A stretch of DNA of 42,540 nucleotides from Comamonadaceae bacterium (GCA_947456305.1 CANGPN010000021.1:1-42540); one strand, 5' to 3'; shown: positions 33,673 through 42,256, counted from the stretch's first letter. The notes: generated by a model from the letters alone, not told the origin. Program-made: numbers and translations.

Positions 33673-34323
33673 TCAACGCACTGTATCTTGCGGTTGCGGC
33701 GTCAGCCGCAGATAAGGTGTCACAGCTGTATAGCCTTTCGGGAATTTCTGTTTGATGATCTCCGGGTCTTGCAATGAAGGAACGATGACAACATCATCGC
33801 CTTGTTTCCAGTTGCCAGGCGTTGCCACGCTGTGGTATTCGGTGAGTTGAAGTGAATCAATCACTCGAATCAGTTCATCAAAGTTTCTACCTGTGCTGGC
33901 AGGGTAAGTCAATGTCAGGCGAATTTTTTTAGCCGGATCGATGACAAATACTGAACGCACTGTGGCTGTGGTGCTGGCATTGGGGTGAATCAAATCGTAG
34001 AGCTTACTCACTTTTTTGTCTGCATCGGCAATGATTGGAAAGCCCACTACTGTTTTTTGCGTGCGGTTGATGTCTTCGATCCATTGGTGGTGTGAGTCCA
34101 CAGGGTCCACAGATAAAGCAATGACTTTCACATTGCGTTTAGCAAACTCATCTTTGAGCTTGGCTGTCAGTCCTAATTCAGTGGTGCAAACAGGGGTGAA
34201 ATCGGCGGGATGTGAAAACAATATTCCCCAGCTGTCTCCCAGCCATTCATGAAAGCGAACAGTGCCCAAGCTGGATGTTTGTTCAAAATCGGGTGCTGTG
34301 TCACCCAGGCGAAGTGTAGACAT
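33673..34323 (-). CDS. 1-Cys peroxiredoxin (Prx6/AhpC-TSA family)
   Basis: Reduces hydrogen peroxide and organic peroxides, 216 residues. The peroxidatic Cys is in HPADFTPVCTTELG (about residue 47), and the PVCTTE motif is that of the Prx6 one-Cys group. The C-terminal extension (GDDVVIVPSLQDPEIIKQKF) is typical of that group. The start has AAGGAG 8 nt upstream. It is divergent from metY over 197 bp. Being next to sulfur genes fits protection against peroxide generated when sulfide or cysteine levels change, but the link is inference. The terminator is at 33610-33642. Confidence 0.93.
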   Translation of the reverse strand: MSTLRLGDTAPDFEQTSSLGTVRFHEWLGDSWGILFSHPADFTPVCTTELGLTAKLKDEFAKRNVKVIALSVDPVDSHHQWIEDINRTQKTVVGFPIIADADKKVSKLYDLIHPNASTTATVRSVFVIDPAKKIRLTLTYPASTGRNFDELIRVIDSLQLTEYHSVATPGNWKQGDDVVIVPSLQDPEIIKQKFPKGYTAVTPYLRLTPQPQDTVR

Positions 34324-34427
34324 GAAAAACTCCTTAAAAAAATTTCATGCTAGGGGTATGTTTGGGCTGAGGCAACCATTGATTACTCATATCCATATCC
34401 GTATTTTTTATACGCATGGCTGCTTAT

Positions 34428-34440
34428 ATGCGCGGCGCAT
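34428..34440. promoter_or_regulatory. Palindrome in the peroxiredoxin/metY divergent region
   Basis: ATGCGC-G-GCGCAT is a perfect 6-bp inverted repeat in an otherwise AT-rich region between two divergent starts. A -10-like TATAAA follows just downstream on the plus strand (near 34446). It may be an operator; no riboswitch consensus was recognised in this region. Confidence 0.35.
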
Positions 34441-34520
34441 GTACTTATATAAATTGGTTCTTCGACATATTCCATCCGAATGTTTATCGTTGTACTTTCT
34501 CTCAAACAAAGGAGCCAACG

Positions 34521-35795
34521 ATGAAGATTGAAACGATTGCAGTCCATGCCGGGTATAAACCTGATCCTGTGACCAAAGCAGTGGTGCCGCCCATTTATCA
34601 GACAGTGGCCTATGCTTTTGACAGCGCCCAGCACGGAGCCGATTTGTTTGATTTAAAGGTGCAAGGCAATATTTACACCCGCATCATGAATCCCACCCAG
34701 TCGGTATTGGAAGAGCGGGTTGCTGCACTGGAAGGCGGTATTGCAGCTTTGGCCTTAGCTTCGGGTCAAGCCGCAATCACTTACGCCATTCAAACCATTG
34801 CTGAAGCCGGGGACAACATCGTTTCCTCCAGTGCGCTTTACGGTGGAACTTACAACTTGTTTGCGCACACCTTTCCTCAATTCGGCATTGAAACCCGTTT
34901 TGCTGACTATAAAAACCCGGCCAGTTTTGAGCCTTTGATCGATAGCAAAACCAAAGCTATTTACGTGGAATCTTTAGGTAACCCGCAGGGCAACATCACA
35001 GATATTGCCGCCATAGCTGCTGTTGCACATAAGCATGGCCTGCCTTTGATTGTGGACAACACAGTCCCCAGCCCTTACTTGTGGCGCCCGATTGAGCACG
35101 GTGCTGATATCGTGGTTCAGTCGCTCACCAAATACCTGGGCGGTCACGGCAACAGCATAGGCGGTGCCATCATTGATTCAGGCAAATTTCCTTGGACCGA
35201 ACACAAGACCCGATTCAAGCGCTTGAATGAGCCTGATGTCAGCTACCACGGTGTGGTCTACACCGACGCATTGGGTCCGGCGGCATTTATTGGGCGTGCA
35301 AGAGTGGTTCCTTTGCGCAATACAGGCGCAGCCATATCACCGTTTAATGCGTTTCTCATACTGCAAGGCATAGAGACTTTGGCATTGCGCATGGACCGCA
35401 TCAGCGACAACGCTCTGGCAGTGGCCCAACATTTGAAGAAGCATGCCAAAGTCAAATGGGTCAATTACGCCGGACTCAGCGACCATCCAGACCACGCGCT
35501 GGTTAAAAAGTATTTACGTGATGGCAAAGCTTCTGGACTGTTGACCTTTGGCGTTCAAGGCGGGCGTGAGGGCGGGGCCCGTTTTCTGGATGCGTTGGGC
35601 TTGTTCACCCGTTTGGTCAACATTGGCGACGTGCGCTCATTGGCCACCCATCCTGCATCGACGACACACAGGCAGTTATCCCCGCAGGAGTTGGCTAAAT
35701 CAGGTGTTACCGAGGACACGGTGCGTTTGTGCGTAGGCATTGAGCATATTGATGACTTGCTTCAGGATCTGGACCAAGCACTGGCATTGGTCTGA
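34521..35795 (+). CDS. metY: O-acetylhomoserine sulfhydrylase
   Basis: A PLP enzyme of 424 residues that joins sulfide to O-acetylhomoserine giving homocysteine; it may also act on O-acetylserine. Cys/Met-metabolism family: IETIAVHAGYKPDPVTKAV at the N-terminus, SGQAAITYAI, VDNTVPSPYLWRPIEHGAD and the PLP lysine in SLTKYLGGHG (Lys204). The length of about 425 and the STTHRQLSPQELAKSGV segment fit MetY rather than cystathionine enzymes (about 390). ATG 34521 is chosen because AAGGAG lies 7 nt upstream; the frame opens at 34416. It consumes sulfide made by CysI. Confidence 0.92.
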   Translation: MKIETIAVHAGYKPDPVTKAVVPPIYQTVAYAFDSAQHGADLFDLKVQGNIYTRIMNPTQSVLEERVAALEGGIAALALASGQAAITYAIQTIAEAGDNIVSSSALYGGTYNLFAHTFPQFGIETRFADYKNPASFEPLIDSKTKAIYVESLGNPQGNITDIAAIAAVAHKHGLPLIVDNTVPSPYLWRPIEHGADIVVQSLTKYLGGHGNSIGGAIIDSGKFPWTEHKTRFKRLNEPDVSYHGVVYTDALGPAAFIGRARVVPLRNTGAAISPFNAFLILQGIETLALRMDRISDNALAVAQHLKKHAKVKWVNYAGLSDHPDHALVKKYLRDGKASGLLTFGVQGGREGGARFLDALGLFTRLVNIGDVRSLATHPASTTHRQLSPQELAKSGVTEDTVRLCVGIEHIDDLLQDLDQALALV

Positions 35796-35826
35796 TTTCG
35801 CACTGATGAATCTATAGATCAATTTC

Positions 35827-35865
35827 GCATAAACAAACAGTTAAACAGTAGTTTGATTTTTGACT
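35827..35865 (+). promoter_or_regulatory. Candidate CysB operator, site B, with -35 element (encapsulin operon)
   Basis: GCATAAACAAAC then 12 bp then GTTTGATTTTTGACT. The inverted repeat CAAAC (35834-35838) and GTTTG (35851-35855) match site A at 29402-29430 in sequence and spacing. A -35-like TTGACT follows at 35860-35865; the -10 is not clear (TTCTTA or CTTAAT at 35883-35890). It lies 83 bp before the rhodanese start. Confidence 0.55.
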
Positions 35866-35937
35866 AATGCCCCATACAGTCTTTCTTAATGCGATGTTTG
35901 CATGAAGACAGATTTAAATTGGATACAAAGGCAGATC

Positions 35938-36405
35938 ATGACTGTTGAACTACTTCTCGAAGGCAATTTGGAGGACTTGAACGCAATTTCTGCACAAGCT
36001 CAAGTTGATAATCTTGGCTACGCTGGCGGAGTGTCACCCGTTCACGCTTGGCAACTTTTCAACCGTGGAGATGCGCTATTGGTGGATGTCAGATCGGGTG
36101 AAGAACGCAAATTTGTCGGTCATGTGCCTGAGAGTTTGCATGTGCCTTGGGCCACGGGCACCAGTCTGACTCGCAACCCTAGGTTTGCCCGTGAGCTCGA
36201 AGCCAAAGCTGCCAAAGACCAGGTGATTTTGCTTTTATGCCGCAGCGGTAAGCGCTCTGTCTTGGCAGCGCAAGCAGCAACCAAAGCGGGGTTTACGCAA
36301 GTGTTTAATGTTTTAGAAGGTTTTGAGGGTGAGATTGATTCGAATCAGCACAGAGGATTGTCAGACGGTTGGCGCTTCCACGATTTACCTTGGGTACAGG
36401 ACTGA
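35938..36405 (+). CDS. Rhodanese-domain sulfurtransferase
   Basis: A single-domain sulfurtransferase of 155 residues that carries sulfane sulfur as a Cys persulfide. The active site is CRSGKRS with Cys101. The Cys-x-Ser-Gly-Lys-Arg-Ser loop is typical. LLVDVRSGEERKFVGHVPES is the usual N-terminal CH2A motif. ATG 35938 follows AAAGG at 7 nt; the frame opens at 35902. The start of the following serine acetyltransferase overlaps its stop (TGATG). Placed as first gene of an encapsulin operon it may load or accept sulfane sulfur from the desulfurase, an inference from operon membership that fits other family 2A loci. Confidence 0.93.
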   Translation: MTVELLLEGNLEDLNAISAQAQVDNLGYAGGVSPVHAWQLFNRGDALLVDVRSGEERKFVGHVPESLHVPWATGTSLTRNPRFARELEAKAAKDQVILLLCRSGKRSVLAAQAATKAGFTQVFNVLEGFEGEIDSNQHRGLSDGWRFHDLPWVQD

Positions 36406-37331
36406 TGAAACCTTCGTTTGATGTTCAGTCAGTGGTGTCGGCCTTGGCGCAAGAGCGTCAGCGGTGGAGGGCGTCGCAGCAGCGAACCACTGAACCTGGC
36501 GGGCGAGAGTTGCCATCCCGCGAGGCTTTGACCCACATCATCGGCGGATTGCGCGGCGCCTTGTTTCCCATGCGTTTAGGTCCGCCTGACTTGCGTCAAG
36601 AAAGTGAAGACTTTTATGTGGGACACACCTTGGACACGGTGTTGCATTCGCTGTGGCAACAAGTGGTGTTGGAGTTGCGATATGCGAGTCGTCACGAAGA
36701 TGTCGCAGCAACTGAACCAAGCTTTGAACAACGCGCCCATGCATTGGTAGATGCTTTCAGCCGTTCATTGCCCGAGGTACGCGCCTTGCTTGACAGCGAT
36801 GTCATTGCCTCTTTTGAGGGTGACCCGGCAGCGCGCAGTGTGGACGAAGTGCTGCTTTGTTATCCAGGCATTGAAGCCATGATTCACCACCGCTTGGCTC
36901 ACCGTTTGTATTTACTGGGTTTGCCTTTATTGGCTCGACTCGTGGCCGAATTGGCGCATGCGCAAACAGGCATTGATATTCATCCCGGTGCACGTATTGG
37001 CGCTGGTTTCTTTATCGATCACGGCACAGGTGTAGTGATTGGCGAAACCGCTGTGATAGGCAAACGGGTACGTCTGTACCAAGCTGTCACATTGGGGGCA
37101 AAAAGTTTTCCCTTGGATGCCAACGGCAATCCTCTCAAAGGCTTGCAAAGACACCCGACATTGCAAGACGATGTGGTGATTTATGCCGGAGCCACCGTAC
37201 TTGGGTGCGTGACCATTGGCCAAGGGGCCACGATAGGCGGAAATGTCTGGGTGACCCATGACGTTCCACCTGGCGCACACCTGACGCAAGCCAGGTCACA
37301 ACGCGACGAAAAATCTTTAACTGTTTCTTAA
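36405..37331 (+). CDS. Serine O-acetyltransferase
   Basis: Makes O-acetylserine, the carbon acceptor for cysteine, from serine and acetyl-CoA. It has 308 residues: an alpha-helical N-terminal domain (about 1-160) and a left-handed beta-helix (about 185-300). Active-site residues are in the family's DIHPGARIGAGFFIDHGTGV block (Asp191, His206). It is of the EpsC/SrpH-like long type; SrpH is the acetyltransferase encoded with SrpI on the cyanobacterial sulfur plasmid. ATG 36405 overlaps the rhodanese stop by one base. The gene supplies O-acetylserine for rebuilding cysteine after sulfur is released. O-acetylserine or its derivative is also the classic CysB inducer. Confidence 0.93.
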   Translation: MKPSFDVQSVVSALAQERQRWRASQQRTTEPGGRELPSREALTHIIGGLRGALFPMRLGPPDLRQESEDFYVGHTLDTVLHSLWQQVVLELRYASRHEDVAATEPSFEQRAHALVDAFSRSLPEVRALLDSDVIASFEGDPAARSVDEVLLCYPGIEAMIHHRLAHRLYLLGLPLLARLVAELAHAQTGIDIHPGARIGAGFFIDHGTGVVIGETAVIGKRVRLYQAVTLGAKSFPLDANGNPLKGLQRHPTLQDDVVIYAGATVLGCVTIGQGATIGGNVWVTHDVPPGAHLTQARSQRDEKSLTVS

Positions 37332-37352
37332 TTTCATTGATCGGAGAAATAC

Positions 37353-38282
37353 ATGTCAGACACACACAATGCCCAACTTGCACTCAGCGACAACGCGGCA
37401 AGGCAGCTTGCCAATGCCACCAAAACGGTACCGGTCTTATCCACCATTTCACCGCGCTGGCTGGTGCATTTGCTGCAATGGTCGCCTGTGGAAGCCGGTA
37501 TCTACCGGTTGAATAAAGTCAAAAATCCGCAAAACGTGTCTGTGACTTGCGCTAAGCGCGATGAATCTGAGCTGCCGCAAACCTTTGTGGATTACGAAGA
37601 TCAACCGCGCGAATATTTTCTGAATGCAGTGTCGACGGTTTTGGATGTGCACACCCGGGTCAGTGATTTGTACAGCAGCCCGCATGATCAAATCAAAGAA
37701 CAATTGCGCTTGACCATTGAAACCATCAAAGAAAAGCAAGAAAGTGAATTGATCAATAACGCTGACTATGGCTTGTTGGCCAGCGTTTCACCAGATCAAA
37801 TCATTTACCCTTTGACCGGCGCACCAACGCCTGACGATTTAGACGAATTGCTCACCAAAGTTTGGAAAGAGCCTGCTTTCTTTTTGACTCACCCTTTAGC
37901 CATTGCTGCTTTTGGCCGTGAGTGCACACGACGCGGCGTTCCTCCTCCCACTGTCAGTTTGTTTGGTTCACAATTTTTAACTTGGCGCGGCGTACCGCTG
38001 ATCCCTAGCGACAAAGTGCCTGTGGCTGACGGTAAAACCAAAATTCTGCTTTTGCGCGTAGGCGAGAAACGCCAAGGCGTGGTCGGTGTGTATCAACCCG
38101 GTCTGGCCGGTGAGCAAAGCCCCGGTTTGTCCGTGCGTTTCATGGGAATCAACCGCAGCGCGATTGCTTCATATCTCATCAGCCTGTATTGCTCTTTGGT
38201 AGTGCAATCAGATGATGCCTTGGCAGTGTTAGAAGATGTTGAAATTGGAAAATTCCATGACTATCCCGACACCTACAAGTGA
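37353..38282 (+). CDS. Family 2A encapsulin shell protein (SrpI-like)
   Basis: A 309-residue HK97-fold shell protein that assembles into a protein nanocompartment. Family markers I recognise are the length, the N-terminal arm, the SPRWLVHLLQW segment, YGLLASVSPDQIIYPLTGAP, CTRRGVPPPTVSLFGSQFLT and GVVGVYQPGLAGEQSPGLSV. There is no cyclic-nucleotide-binding insertion, which places it in family 2A, not 2B. It has a GGAG 7 nt before ATG. The desulfurase gene overlaps its 3' end by 26 bp. In characterised family 2A systems the cargo is a cysteine desulfurase and the shell stores elemental sulfur (known for Acinetobacter; SrpI in Synechococcus is sulfate-regulated). Storage here is inferred from identical gene content. 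Confidence 0.9.
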   Translation: MSDTHNAQLALSDNAARQLANATKTVPVLSTISPRWLVHLLQWSPVEAGIYRLNKVKNPQNVSVTCAKRDESELPQTFVDYEDQPREYFLNAVSTVLDVHTRVSDLYSSPHDQIKEQLRLTIETIKEKQESELINNADYGLLASVSPDQIIYPLTGAPTPDDLDELLTKVWKEPAFFLTHPLAIAAFGRECTRRGVPPPTVSLFGSQFLTWRGVPLIPSDKVPVADGKTKILLLRVGEKRQGVVGVYQPGLAGEQSPGLSVRFMGINRSAIASYLISLYCSLVVQSDDALAVLEDVEIGKFHDYPDTYK

Positions 38283-40128
38283 AGCGCAAAGTCCCTTGGA
38301 CATTCGCACGCTTGCCAGCTTAGCCAATGAATTTTTTGCGGCATTGCCGGGCGAGGTTCCCAACGGGGCCAGCCATTTGCCCCACAGCACTGTGCCCGGC
38401 ACCAGTGCTCTCGGTGGTGTGACCGCGCCTGCCGATGTATTGCCCGCAGGCAGTTCCATGGGCCCCATCGCCAATGGACCGCAAACACCGGGAGCATTTG
38501 TACCAGGCAGCAACATGGTGCCTCAATCGCCTCAAAGCGCTGTTTCTATGGTGGCTTCTACGCCTTCGCTGGTGCCTCATGCTTCTGCCCCTAACGGTTT
38601 GCCTGACAACGTCGCCACCGTGCCGCCAGCAGTTGATGGAAGACTAGGTGGCGCAGTCTTGGGAGCGCCGCAGGCTTATGGCGCTTCGCAAGACGTGCCA
38701 GTTAATGCATCAAACCTGGGATTTCCTGGATTGGATGACATCAAAGCTTTGTTGCAAGGTATAGATCACCGTCAACCTGCTGCAGCTGTTGATCACAAGG
38801 GCAGTCAGGTACCAGTGAACAACCAAAGCACTTACTACTTCGCCTCTCCCGATCGGCAGACGCACGGATTTTCTGAGCGCGTGCCTCAAGCTGATGAATC
38901 CCGCCATCCCGCGTTTGATGTGAATGCGGTTCGTCGCGATTTCCCCATTCTGCAAGAACGTATAAACGGCAAGCAACTGGTCTGGTTTGATAACGCGGCC
39001 ACCACGCACAAGCCGCAAGCTGTGATTGACAGGTTGTCGTATTTTTATGCGCATGAAAATTCAAACATTCACCGGGCAGCGCATGAATTAGCAGCCCGTG
39101 CCACCGATGCCTATGAAGCGGCTCGCACCAAGGTCAAGGATTTTTTAGGTGCCGGATCGGTTGAGGAAATTATTTTTGTGCGCGGTGCCACTGAAGCCAT
39201 CAACTTGGTGGCCAAAACTTGGGGCGTACAGCATGTGCAAGCGGGTGACGACATCATTGTTTCTCACTTAGAGCATCATGCCAATATCGTGCCGTGGCAG
39301 CAATTGGCTGCACTCAAAGGTGCCAATCTGCGTGTGATACCGGTAGATGACACTGGCCAAGTGCTGTTAGACGAATACAAAAAATTATTGTCTGATCGCA
39401 CCAAGATTGTGGCTGTCACACAAGTCTCTAACGCGTTGGGAACTGTGGTGCCGGTCAAAGAAATCGTTGCATTGGCTCACAGGGCAGGTGCGGTTGCTTT
39501 GGTGGACGGTGCGCAATCTGTCAGTCACATGCGAGTGAATGTCCAAGACATAGACGCTGATTTTTTTGTATTCTCAGGGCACAAAGTCTTTGGGCCTACA
39601 GGTATTGGTGTGGTGTATGGCAAGCGTGACTTGTTGGACAACATGCCGCCCTGGCAAGGCGGCGGCAACATGATTGCTGATGTCACATTTGAAAAAACCA
39701 TTTACCAACCACCGCCCAACAAATTCGAAGCGGGTACAGGCAATATTGCTGACGCTGTCGGATTAGGCGCAGCTATTGATTACGTACAGCGTGTCGGTCT
39801 TGAAAACATTGCCCGCTATGAACATGATTTGTTGGCTTATGCCACGCATCACTTGAAACCCATACCTGGTGTTCGTCTGGTGGGTACGGCAAGCGACAAA
39901 GCAAGCGTTTTGTCATTTGTACTCAAAGGCTACACCACAGACGAGGTAGGTCAAGCATTGAATCAAGAGGGGATTGCAGTGCGCACGGGCCATCATTGCG
40001 CGCAACCTATTTTGCGGCGCTTTGGACTGGAGACCACAGTACGTCCTTCACTGGCTTTTTACAACACTTGCGAAGAGGTAGACCGGTTTATAGCGGTGAT
40101 TCGGCGTTTGAGTTCGGGCCGGATTTAA
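38257..40128 (+). CDS. Encapsulin cargo cysteine desulfurase with long disordered N-terminal region
   Basis: A 623-residue protein. Residues about 219-623 are a SufS-type group II cysteine desulfurase: VWFDNAATTHKPQAV, PLP Lys443 in FVFSGHKVFGPTG and the catalytic Cys581 in RTGHHCAQP. It removes sulfur from cysteine as a persulfide, leaving alanine. Residues 1-218 are low-complexity, rich in Pro, Ala, Gly and Ser with no Cys and no Trp. They are interrupted by three patches with structure or motif character: a leucine-rich helix (SPLDIRTLASLANEFFAALP), FPGLDDIKALLQGID and STYYFASP. In family 2A such an N-terminal tract is the cargo-loading domain that binds the shell. ATG 38257 lies within the shell gene, overlapping by 26 bp, with GGAA 6 nt upstream. 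Confidence 0.93.
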   Translation: MTIPTPTSEAQSPLDIRTLASLANEFFAALPGEVPNGASHLPHSTVPGTSALGGVTAPADVLPAGSSMGPIANGPQTPGAFVPGSNMVPQSPQSAVSMVASTPSLVPHASAPNGLPDNVATVPPAVDGRLGGAVLGAPQAYGASQDVPVNASNLGFPGLDDIKALLQGIDHRQPAAAVDHKGSQVPVNNQSTYYFASPDRQTHGFSERVPQADESRHPAFDVNAVRRDFPILQERINGKQLVWFDNAATTHKPQAVIDRLSYFYAHENSNIHRAAHELAARATDAYEAARTKVKDFLGAGSVEEIIFVRGATEAINLVAKTWGVQHVQAGDDIIVSHLEHHANIVPWQQLAALKGANLRVIPVDDTGQVLLDEYKKLLSDRTKIVAVTQVSNALGTVVPVKEIVALAHRAGAVALVDGAQSVSHMRVNVQDIDADFFVFSGHKVFGPTGIGVVYGKRDLLDNMPPWQGGGNMIADVTFEKTIYQPPPNKFEAGTGNIADAVGLGAAIDYVQRVGLENIARYEHDLLAYATHHLKPIPGVRLVGTASDKASVLSFVLKGYTTDEVGQALNQEGIAVRTGHHCAQPILRRFGLETTVRPSLAFYNTCEEVDRFIAVIRRLSSGRI

Positions 40129-40150
40129 AAATATCTAAAACAGGTTTTCC

Positions 40151-41092
40151 ATGAATTTTCAGCAACTGCGTTTCATCCGTGAGGCTGTTCGAAATCGATT
40201 CAATCTAACCGAGGTCGCCGCCAATCTCCACACTTCTCAACCTGGTGTCAGCCGTCAGATTGGGGAATTGGAGAGTGAATTAGGCGTGGATATTTTTGTC
40301 CGAAGCGGCAAACGCTTGACAGGACTGACACCTCTGGGTGAATCCTTGTTGCCGTTTGTCGATCGCATCTTGCATGATGCAGACAATTTAAAACGCATCG
40401 GTGACGATTACAGCAACCGGTTGGATGGCAAATTGTCTGTGGCGGCAACGCATTCACAGGCGCGATACGCGTTGCCGCATGCTGTGCGCGATTTTCGAGC
40501 CATGTTTCCCCAAGTTTCATTGCATTTGCACCAAGGTTCGCCCAAACAAGTGGCGGAAATGTTGTTGCACGGAGAAGCTGATATAGGTGTCGCCACTGAG
40601 GCATTGGCGCATTACCCTCAATTGGTGACATTGCCTTGCTATCGCTGGACGCACAGCATCATCGTGCCGCCCAAGCACCCCTTGTTGTCAGTGGAGGGTT
40701 TGGTCAGCCTGGAGCAACTCAGTGCTTATCCGATCATTACCTATGAGCAGGGCTATACAGGACGATCACATATCGATCAGGCCTTTAAGCAAGCCGATTT
40801 AAATCCGGATGTGGTGTTGACCGCCATGGATGCAGATGTGATTAAGACCTATGTCGAATTAGGCATGGGTGTGGGTATTGTGGCTTCGATTGCGCTGGAT
40901 GAAGAGCGCGATTTGGGTTTGAAAATTCTTGATGCCGGGCATTTATTTGCGATCAATCAAACACGCCTGGCTATACGACAGGGAAACTGGTTGCGCGGCT
41001 TTGCCTACAGTTTTATTGAGAATTTCGCTCCGACGTTGACCAAAGAAGTGGTTGAAAAAGCGATTGCGGACAACGGCGCTGTCAAAGCATAA
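40151..41092 (+). CDS. cysB: LysR-type regulator CysB
   Basis: A master activator of sulfur assimilation, 313 residues. The DNA-binding helix-turn-helix is NLTEVAANLHTSQPGVSRQI (about 18-37), followed by the CysB/Cbl signature FVRSGKRLTGLTPLGE and an effector domain with VAATHSQARYALPHAV, where the TH(S)Q loop binds sulfate, thiosulfate or N-acetylserine in the family. It starts 22 bp after the desulfurase gene, so it may be in the encapsulin operon. It could control the conserved CAAAC-N12-GTTTG sites in the window and also itself through the variant sequence overlapping its own stop codon. Confidence 0.9.
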   Translation: MNFQQLRFIREAVRNRFNLTEVAANLHTSQPGVSRQIGELESELGVDIFVRSGKRLTGLTPLGESLLPFVDRILHDADNLKRIGDDYSNRLDGKLSVAATHSQARYALPHAVRDFRAMFPQVSLHLHQGSPKQVAEMLLHGEADIGVATEALAHYPQLVTLPCYRWTHSIIVPPKHPLLSVEGLVSLEQLSAYPIITYEQGYTGRSHIDQAFKQADLNPDVVLTAMDADVIKTYVELGMGVGIVASIALDEERDLGLKILDAGHLFAINQTRLAIRQGNWLRGFAYSFIENFAPTLTKEVVEKAIADNGAVKA

Positions 41093-41127
41093 GCAAATTA
41101 CTTTTATACCTTAGCAGGTATTTGAAT
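41087..41127 (+). promoter_or_regulatory. Variant of the candidate CysB operator after cysB (site C)
   Basis: GCATAAGCAAATTAC (41087-41101) matches 14 of 15 positions of site A, including the cysB stop codon within it. A half-site TATTTGAATA follows, with a 21-bp spacer between CAAAT and ATTTG instead of 12 (9 bp more, close to one helix turn). It lies upstream of the second sulfate-binding protein gene. The longer spacer makes it weaker evidence. Confidence 0.35.
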
Positions 41128-41215
41128 AAGCAACTGAAAAATCAGTTGTTCCCTTTTCACCGCATAAATTTCACAATTCCTTCATTGCAATATTGCATTG
41201 TTTCGAAGGAGTTCC

Positions 41216-42232
41216 ATGTTCAGCCGTCGTTTTGCTGTGAAATCTTTGACAGCTCTTTTTTTATTCTCAGTCTTAGGCATCAGCCAAGCCCAAAGCTCGG
41301 TCACGCTGTTGAACGTTTCTTACGATCCGACACGTGAGTTGTATGTCGAGTTCAATGCTGCTTTCGCTAAACATTGGAAAGCAACAGCCGGTCAGGATGT
41401 GACTGTCAAGCAATCGCACGGCGGCTCTGGCAAACAAGCGCGTTCAGTGATTGACGGTTTGGATGCGGATGTGGTCACTCTGGCACTTGCAGGTGACGTG
41501 GATGCACTTAGCAAACAAGCGCAACTGATACCCGCCAACTGGCAAAAACGTTTACCTCACAACTCTTCGCCTTACACCTCCACCATTGTGTTGGTGGTGC
41601 GCCAAGGCAATCCCAAAGGCATCAAGGATTGGGATGATTTGGTCAAGCCTGGCATCAGTGTCATCACGCCCAACCCCAAAACATCGGGTGGTGCACGTTG
41701 GAACTATCTGGCAGCTTGGGAGTTTGCCAAGCGCAAATATGGAGGCGAAGCCAAAGCCCAAGACTTTGTCACCAAGCTGTATACCAACGTGCCGGTGTTG
41801 GATTCAGGTGCCCGTGGTTCTTCAGTGACATTCGCACAGCGTAACCAAGGTGATGTGTTTATCTCTTGGGAAAACGAAGCTCACTTGCTGGAAAAAGAAT
41901 TCGGCTCCAAGGTAGACATCGTTTATCCGTCTATCAGCATTCTGGCTGAACCACCTGTGACCGTGGTGGATAAAAACGTAGACCGTAAAGGCACTCGAAA
42001 AGTGGCTGAGGCTTATTTGCAATACCTGTATTCAGATGAAGGACAGGAAATTGCTGCCAGGAATTTTTACCGGCCCATCAACGAAAAAATCAAAGCTAAG
42101 TTTGAAAAGACTTTACCCAAACTGCCACTGTTCACGATTGATCAAGCCTTCGGCGGTTGGGACAAAGCCTCCAAAGAGCATTTCGCCGATGGCGCTATTT
42201 ACGACCAGATTTCTCAATCCATCAAACGCTGA
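41216..42232 (+). CDS. Second sulfate-binding protein (paralogue of sbp)
   Basis: A 338-residue periplasmic binding protein with a signal peptide ending at ISQAQS. It shares the [13 protein letters not shown] opening, the [13 protein letters not shown] ligand loop and [13 protein letters not shown] with the binding protein at 29488-30489, so it is a paralogue. It has no linked permease, and so may deliver sulfate or thiosulfate to the CysTWA complex. GGAG is 5 nt before ATG 41216. A partial outer-membrane protein gene starts 24 bp downstream. Confidence 0.92.
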   Translation: MFSRRFAVKSLTALFLFSVLGISQAQSSVTLLNVSYDPTRELYVEFNAAFAKHWKATAGQDVTVKQSHGGSGKQARSVIDGLDADVVTLALAGDVDALSKQAQLIPANWQKRLPHNSSPYTSTIVLVVRQGNPKGIKDWDDLVKPGISVITPNPKTSGGARWNYLAAWEFAKRKYGGEAKAQDFVTKLYTNVPVLDSGARGSSVTFAQRNQGDVFISWENEAHLLEKEFGSKVDIVYPSISILAEPPVTVVDKNVDRKGTRKVAEAYLQYLYSDEGQEIAARNFYRPINEKIKAKFEKTLPKLPLFTIDQAFGGWDKASKEHFADGAIYDQISQSIKR

Positions 42233-42256
42233 TTTTCATTTCAACAAGGACTCATC

